A DNA stretch of 64,000 nucleotides from Brevibacillus ruminantium (GTDB lineage: Bacteria > Bacillota > Bacilli > Brevibacillales > Brevibacillaceae), in assembly GCF_023746555.1 (NCBI RefSeq), contig NZ_CP098755.1:3670501-3734500 (forward strand). The letters are read 5' to 3'. Below the pieces are notes generated by a model. That model had not been told where the DNA came from and did not search any database. It worked only from the letters and a program-made list of their open reading frames with translations. Positions within the stretch are counted from its first letter, which is position 1. Each line of letters begins with the position of its first letter. Of this stretch, positions 63,876 to 64,000 are shown piece after piece. Made by a program: the position numbers and the translations under genes.

Positions 63876-64000
63876 CTATTCGTTCACTTCGACAATGCGT
63901 CCCTCTACTTTTGGATTGATCGTTTTCCGTTTGATCAGTTCCTCTTCAACGAGGCTGTAGAAGGTCAGACCTGTATTGAATGCAGGTTTTTGGAAGGTTA
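63876..64000 (-). CDS. C-terminal end of an unidentified gene (window edge)
   Basis: The frame is open from the right edge to TAG at 63876-63878 and encodes the last 41 residues, with FYSLVEEELIKRKTINPKVE and the end IVEVNE. The terminator downstream supports a real gene end. Too little is present to name the protein. Confidence 0.6.
   Translation of the reverse strand, partial: TFQKPAFNTGLTFYSLVEEELIKRKTINPKVEGRIVEVNE

Overview
The window reads as chromosome of an aerobic, endospore-forming Firmicute, most likely Brevibacillus or a close Paenibacillaceae relative. The basis is gene order and content, not a database match. The order tgt-queA-(spoIID-like)-ruvBAC-bofC, then pheA/pheB-obg-spo0B-rpmA-prp-rplU-spoIVFB/FA-minDC-mreDCB-radC-maf-spoIIB-folC-valS, then ysxE-spoVID and hem genes, is the Bacillus subtilis order with local changes. 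Nearly all genes lie on the minus strand.

Region by region: 1-7.7 kb holds tRNA-queuosine genes (tgt, queA), a SpoIID/LytB-like secreted protein, an inserted self-contained regulator-peptide operon (3.7-5.3 kb), a DUF2905 protein and ruvC-ruvA-ruvB. 7.77-9.65 kb is a group II intron of the C type, seated directly behind a rho-independent terminator. 9.7-16.7 kb holds a small unknown protein, a secreted basic protein of unknown function, bofC, a secreted nucleotidase/phosphodiesterase, an IS3-family element that landed in the loop of a terminator, and a CotS-like kinase. 16.6-25.6 kb carries safA, pheA, the threonine genes thrB-thrC-hom, pheB, a PilZ-like protein and obg. 25.6-31.4 kb carries spo0B, rpmA-prp-rplU, rng, a nonsense-interrupted acetyltransferase and spoIVFB-spoIVFA. 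31.5-42 kb holds a cold-shock gene with a long leader and the cell-shape/division cluster (rodA, minD, minC, PBP2, mreD, mreC, mreB) followed by radC, maf and a DUF4321 protein. 41.8-50 kb holds spoIIB-like, a FapR-controlled fabH, murC, folC and a T-box-controlled valS. 50-54 kb is a partner-switching module (STAS, HATPase, PP2C). 54-58 kb holds two degenerate YsxE/CotS-type kinases and spoVID. 58-62 kb is the late haem cluster hemE-hemH-hemY. 62-64 kb is a PadR/HAAS/DUF4097 operon and the end of an unidentified gene.

The best candidate for an undescribed system is at 3715-5291. A 425-residue helix-turn-helix plus TPR regulator of the RRNPP type is followed, with an ATGA stop/start overlap, by a 48-codon gene for an exported pre-propeptide whose C-terminal part ends in DIDPGY. 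The pair has its own sigma-A-like promoter, a palindrome centred on the -10, an internal sigma-H-like promoter ahead of the peptide gene, and its own terminator. This is the layout of Rap-Phr, NprR-NprX and PlcR-PapR cassettes and predicts a peptide quorum-sensing circuit.

Other points of note are a shared leader element in front of the interacting spore-coat genes safA and spoVID, two mobile elements that both target terminators, a Cys4 motif on the kinase of the partner-switching module, and two apparent pseudokinases behind spoVID. Start sites were chosen from Shine-Dalgarno spacing and family lengths; no searches could be run.
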